Shown in pieces: positions 6,251-6,939 of a stretch of 6,939 nucleotides of DNA. The notes under the pieces were generated by a model. The model worked only from the letters and a program-made list of their open reading frames with translations, was not told where the DNA came from and searched no databases. The stretch comes from Lachnospiraceae bacterium (GTDB lineage: Bacteria > Bacillota > Clostridia > Lachnospirales > Lachnospiraceae), in assembly GCA_017964055.1 (NCBI GenBank), contig JAGCSS010000019.1, forward strand, positions 1 through 6,939. Reading direction: 5' to 3'. Both the position numbers and the translations under genes were made by a program. The first letter of the stretch is position 1, and the number at the start of each line of letters is the position of its first letter.

Positions 6251-6293
6251 AGGTTCGAAAAAAACTGCGGTCAACTTTTTTCGAGCCTTTTTT
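6251..6293 (+). terminator. Terminator-like hairpin with T-run inside the protease leader
   Basis: Positions 6251-6263 pair with 6276-6288 (12 Watson-Crick pairs plus one T-G; arms contain AGGTTCGAAAAAA and TTTTTTCGAGCCT), with a 12-base loop. Six T (6288-6293) follow or overlap the 3' end. It lies between the predicted promoter and the protease ATG, so full termination would yield an RNA of about 80 bases. The A-rich lower energy of the inner stem weakens the call. Confidence 0.5.
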
Positions 6294-6303
6294 ACTTTAT
6301 TAC

Positions 6304-6326
6304 GAGCCCTTGTCGCTGGCTTTTTT
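6304..6326 (+). terminator. Second small hairpin plus T-run in the protease leader
   Basis: AGCC (6305-6308) faces GGCT (6318-6321) with a nine-base loop, and T-run 6321-6326 follows. It repeats the CGAGCC sequence of the previous hairpin's 3' arm (6282-6287 and 6303-6308), so GGTTCG at 6252-6257 could pair with either copy. The stem is short, and the T-run also takes part in the long-range 12-bp stem. Confidence 0.3.
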
Positions 6327-6387
6327 GTAACCTTATGACGGCCGATCACGGTACAGAGGCCGTACAGCAAGAAAAGAATATAGAATA

Positions 6388-6394
6388 AGGGAGG
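6388..6394 (+). promoter_or_regulatory. Ribosome binding site of the protease gene
   Basis: AGGGAGG followed by five A and then the ATG at 6400. Near-ideal spacing fixes this start over the in-frame-open but unsupported ATGs further upstream. Confidence 0.85.
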
Positions 6395-6399
6395 AAAAA

Positions 6400-6939
6400 A
6401 TGAAAAGGATTAGTTTCAAAACCTTTTTGGCGCTTTTCCTTGCACTCTGCCTGAGCATTTCAGTGCTTCCGGTTAATCCGGCACGCGCGGCGGAGACAGC
6501 AGGCGAAAGCACCGAGGCTCCTTTCTGGGAGGCTCTGACCGATGAGGAAAAAGCTGAATTCGATCTGGATTTCGGCAAACTCATCGACGAGGAAGAAGAT
6601 GCACAGTCATCCTATTCCGACGAAGACACAGTTCGTGTATTCATCGTATTCGAAGACGATGCGGTTGTTGATGCGGGTTACTCCACCGAGGATATCGCAG
6701 ACAACAGCGCAGCACTCAACTACTCCGATAAGCTCGAGTCCGAACAGGACAAGATCATCGAGAAGATCGAAGGCGAAGTTCTCGACGGCGAAAGCCTCGA
6801 TACAAACCACAGCTTTACACTTTTCACCAATGCGGTTTCCGCAGATGTTAAGTATAAGGATCTGCAGAGCATCGAAGCAGTTGACGGTGTATACGCAGTA
6901 TACATCGCTCCCGTTTACGAGACTCTTTCAGACGCAGCA
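6400..6939 (+). CDS. Secreted S8 (subtilisin/lactocepin-like) peptidase, N-terminal part, truncated by window edge
   Basis: 180 codons are open to the right edge. The protein has a signal peptide: basic MKR, hydrophobic stretch about 9-25, and NPARA before a likely cut after A30. An acidic linker (31-76) rich in Asp and Glu follows. Residues about 77-174 (VRVFIVFEDDAVV near the start, FTLFTNAVSADV in the middle, VDGVYAVYIAPVYE at the end) resemble the inhibitor-I9-type propeptide that precedes the catalytic domain of large cell-envelope S8 peptidases in Gram-positive bacteria. The catalytic Asp, His and Ser would lie beyond the window, so activity is inferred. The start is supported by AGGGAGG at 6388-6394, five bases before the ATG. 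The gene diverges from a peptide importer, fitting extracellular proteolysis coupled to peptide uptake, as in the lactococcal PrtP/Opp pairing. The cysteine at 17 is not a lipobox. Confidence 0.75.
   Translation, partial: MKRISFKTFLALFLALCLSISVLPVNPARAAETAGESTEAPFWEALTDEEKAEFDLDFGKLIDEEEDAQSSYSDEDTVRVFIVFEDDAVVDAGYSTEDIADNSAALNYSDKLESEQDKIIEKIEGEVLDGESLDTNHSFTLFTNAVSADVKYKDLQSIEAVDGVYAVYIAPVYETLSDAA

Larger units (their letters stand above)
6230..6336. repeat. 107-bp element bounded by perfect 12-bp inverted repeats
   Basis: ATAAGGTTACAA (6230-6241) and TTGTAACCTTAT (6325-6336) are exact reverse complements, 83 bases apart. TA lies next to both outer ends of the repeat core, which fits a TA-target miniature transposable element but is also forced by the repeat itself. 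No longer target duplication is seen. It could equally be the closing stem of an RNA structure. Confidence 0.55.
6213..6399 (+). other. Long structured 5' leader of the protease gene
   Basis: About 187 bases with no supported coding frame. Stems in order: a perfect 12-bp long-range stem (6230-6241 with 6325-6336) enclosing a 13-bp hairpin (6251-6263/6276-6288) and a small AGCC/GGCT hairpin (6305-6308/6318-6321), each of the inner two followed by a T-run; then ACGGCC (6338-6343) against GGCCGT (6358-6363). The ribosome site at 6388-6394 lies 24 bases past the last stem. I do not recognise a known riboswitch or T-box motif. It could be a regulatory leader, a terminator-controlled short RNA, or a small inserted element. 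Confidence 0.5.

Noticed and set aside
6194..6388. 64-codon open frame in the protease leader, a possible leader peptide
   Set aside because: Its first ATGs lie before or at the predicted transcription start, no ribosome site precedes any of its ATGs, and the residues resemble no family. The frame simply covers the inverted-repeat element.
5954..6399. CRISPR array, tRNA or known riboswitch in the control region
   Set aside because: No regularly spaced direct repeats, no cloverleaf, and no T-box, glycine, SAM or c-di-GMP core motif could be recognised.
6439..6453. Possible lipobox around Cys17 of the secreted protein
   Set aside because: The residue before the cysteine is Leu (LAL-C), not Gly, Ala or Ser, and the hydrophobic core continues past it to a good ARA signal-peptidase site.
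6333..6905. Minus-strand frames of 61-83 codons opposite the protease start
   Set aside because: The plus-strand reading has a signal peptide, propeptide similarity and a strong ribosome site; the opposite frames have none of these.

Overview
The window looks like a piece of a Clostridia (Firmicutes) chromosome, most likely Lachnospiraceae or a close relative. The clues are strong AGGAGG-type ribosome binding sites, sigma-A-type promoters, a textbook cre-like operator, balanced base composition and the protein families present. The taxon is an inference from style, not from a marker gene.

Layout. Positions 1-5953 form one leftward (minus-strand) gene cluster. In transcription order it holds: a DppB/OppB-type peptide-importer permease (5018-5953); a 792-residue protein that fuses a DppC-type permease, a DppD-type ATPase and a DppF-type ATPase in one chain (2565-4943); an ABC exporter half-transporter with a degenerate Walker B (703-2562); and the N-terminal 228 residues of a second exporter half-transporter that runs off the left edge (1-684). 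The last three genes are separated by 2 and 18 bases, so importer and exporter are very likely co-transcribed. No substrate-binding protein is encoded in the window.

Positions 5954-6399 are a dense divergent control region. Going rightward from the importer start it contains: the importer ribosome site; a strong hairpin lying almost exactly at the predicted 5' end of the importer mRNA; a near-consensus leftward promoter (TTGACC-17-TACAAT) straddled by a repeated TTGCGCAA palindrome; phased A-tracts; a perfect match to the cre consensus; a second dyad; and a rightward promoter (TTGACA-17-TAACAT). A leader of roughly 190 bases follows, carrying a 107-bp element with perfect 12-bp terminal inverted repeats that encloses terminator-like hairpins.

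Positions 6400-6939 start a rightward gene for a secreted protein. It has a signal peptide followed by a region resembling the inhibitor-I9-type propeptide of large S8 (subtilisin/lactocepin-like) peptidases. The catalytic domain would lie beyond the right edge.

How the parts may work together (inference): an extracellular protease releases peptides, the fused Dpp/Opp system imports them, and a co-expressed heterodimeric exporter moves an unidentified substrate outward. The protease and transporters share one control region with a catabolite-type operator, so they are probably tuned together to nutrient state. A peptide-signalling circuit (export, maturation, re-import) is a more speculative reading.
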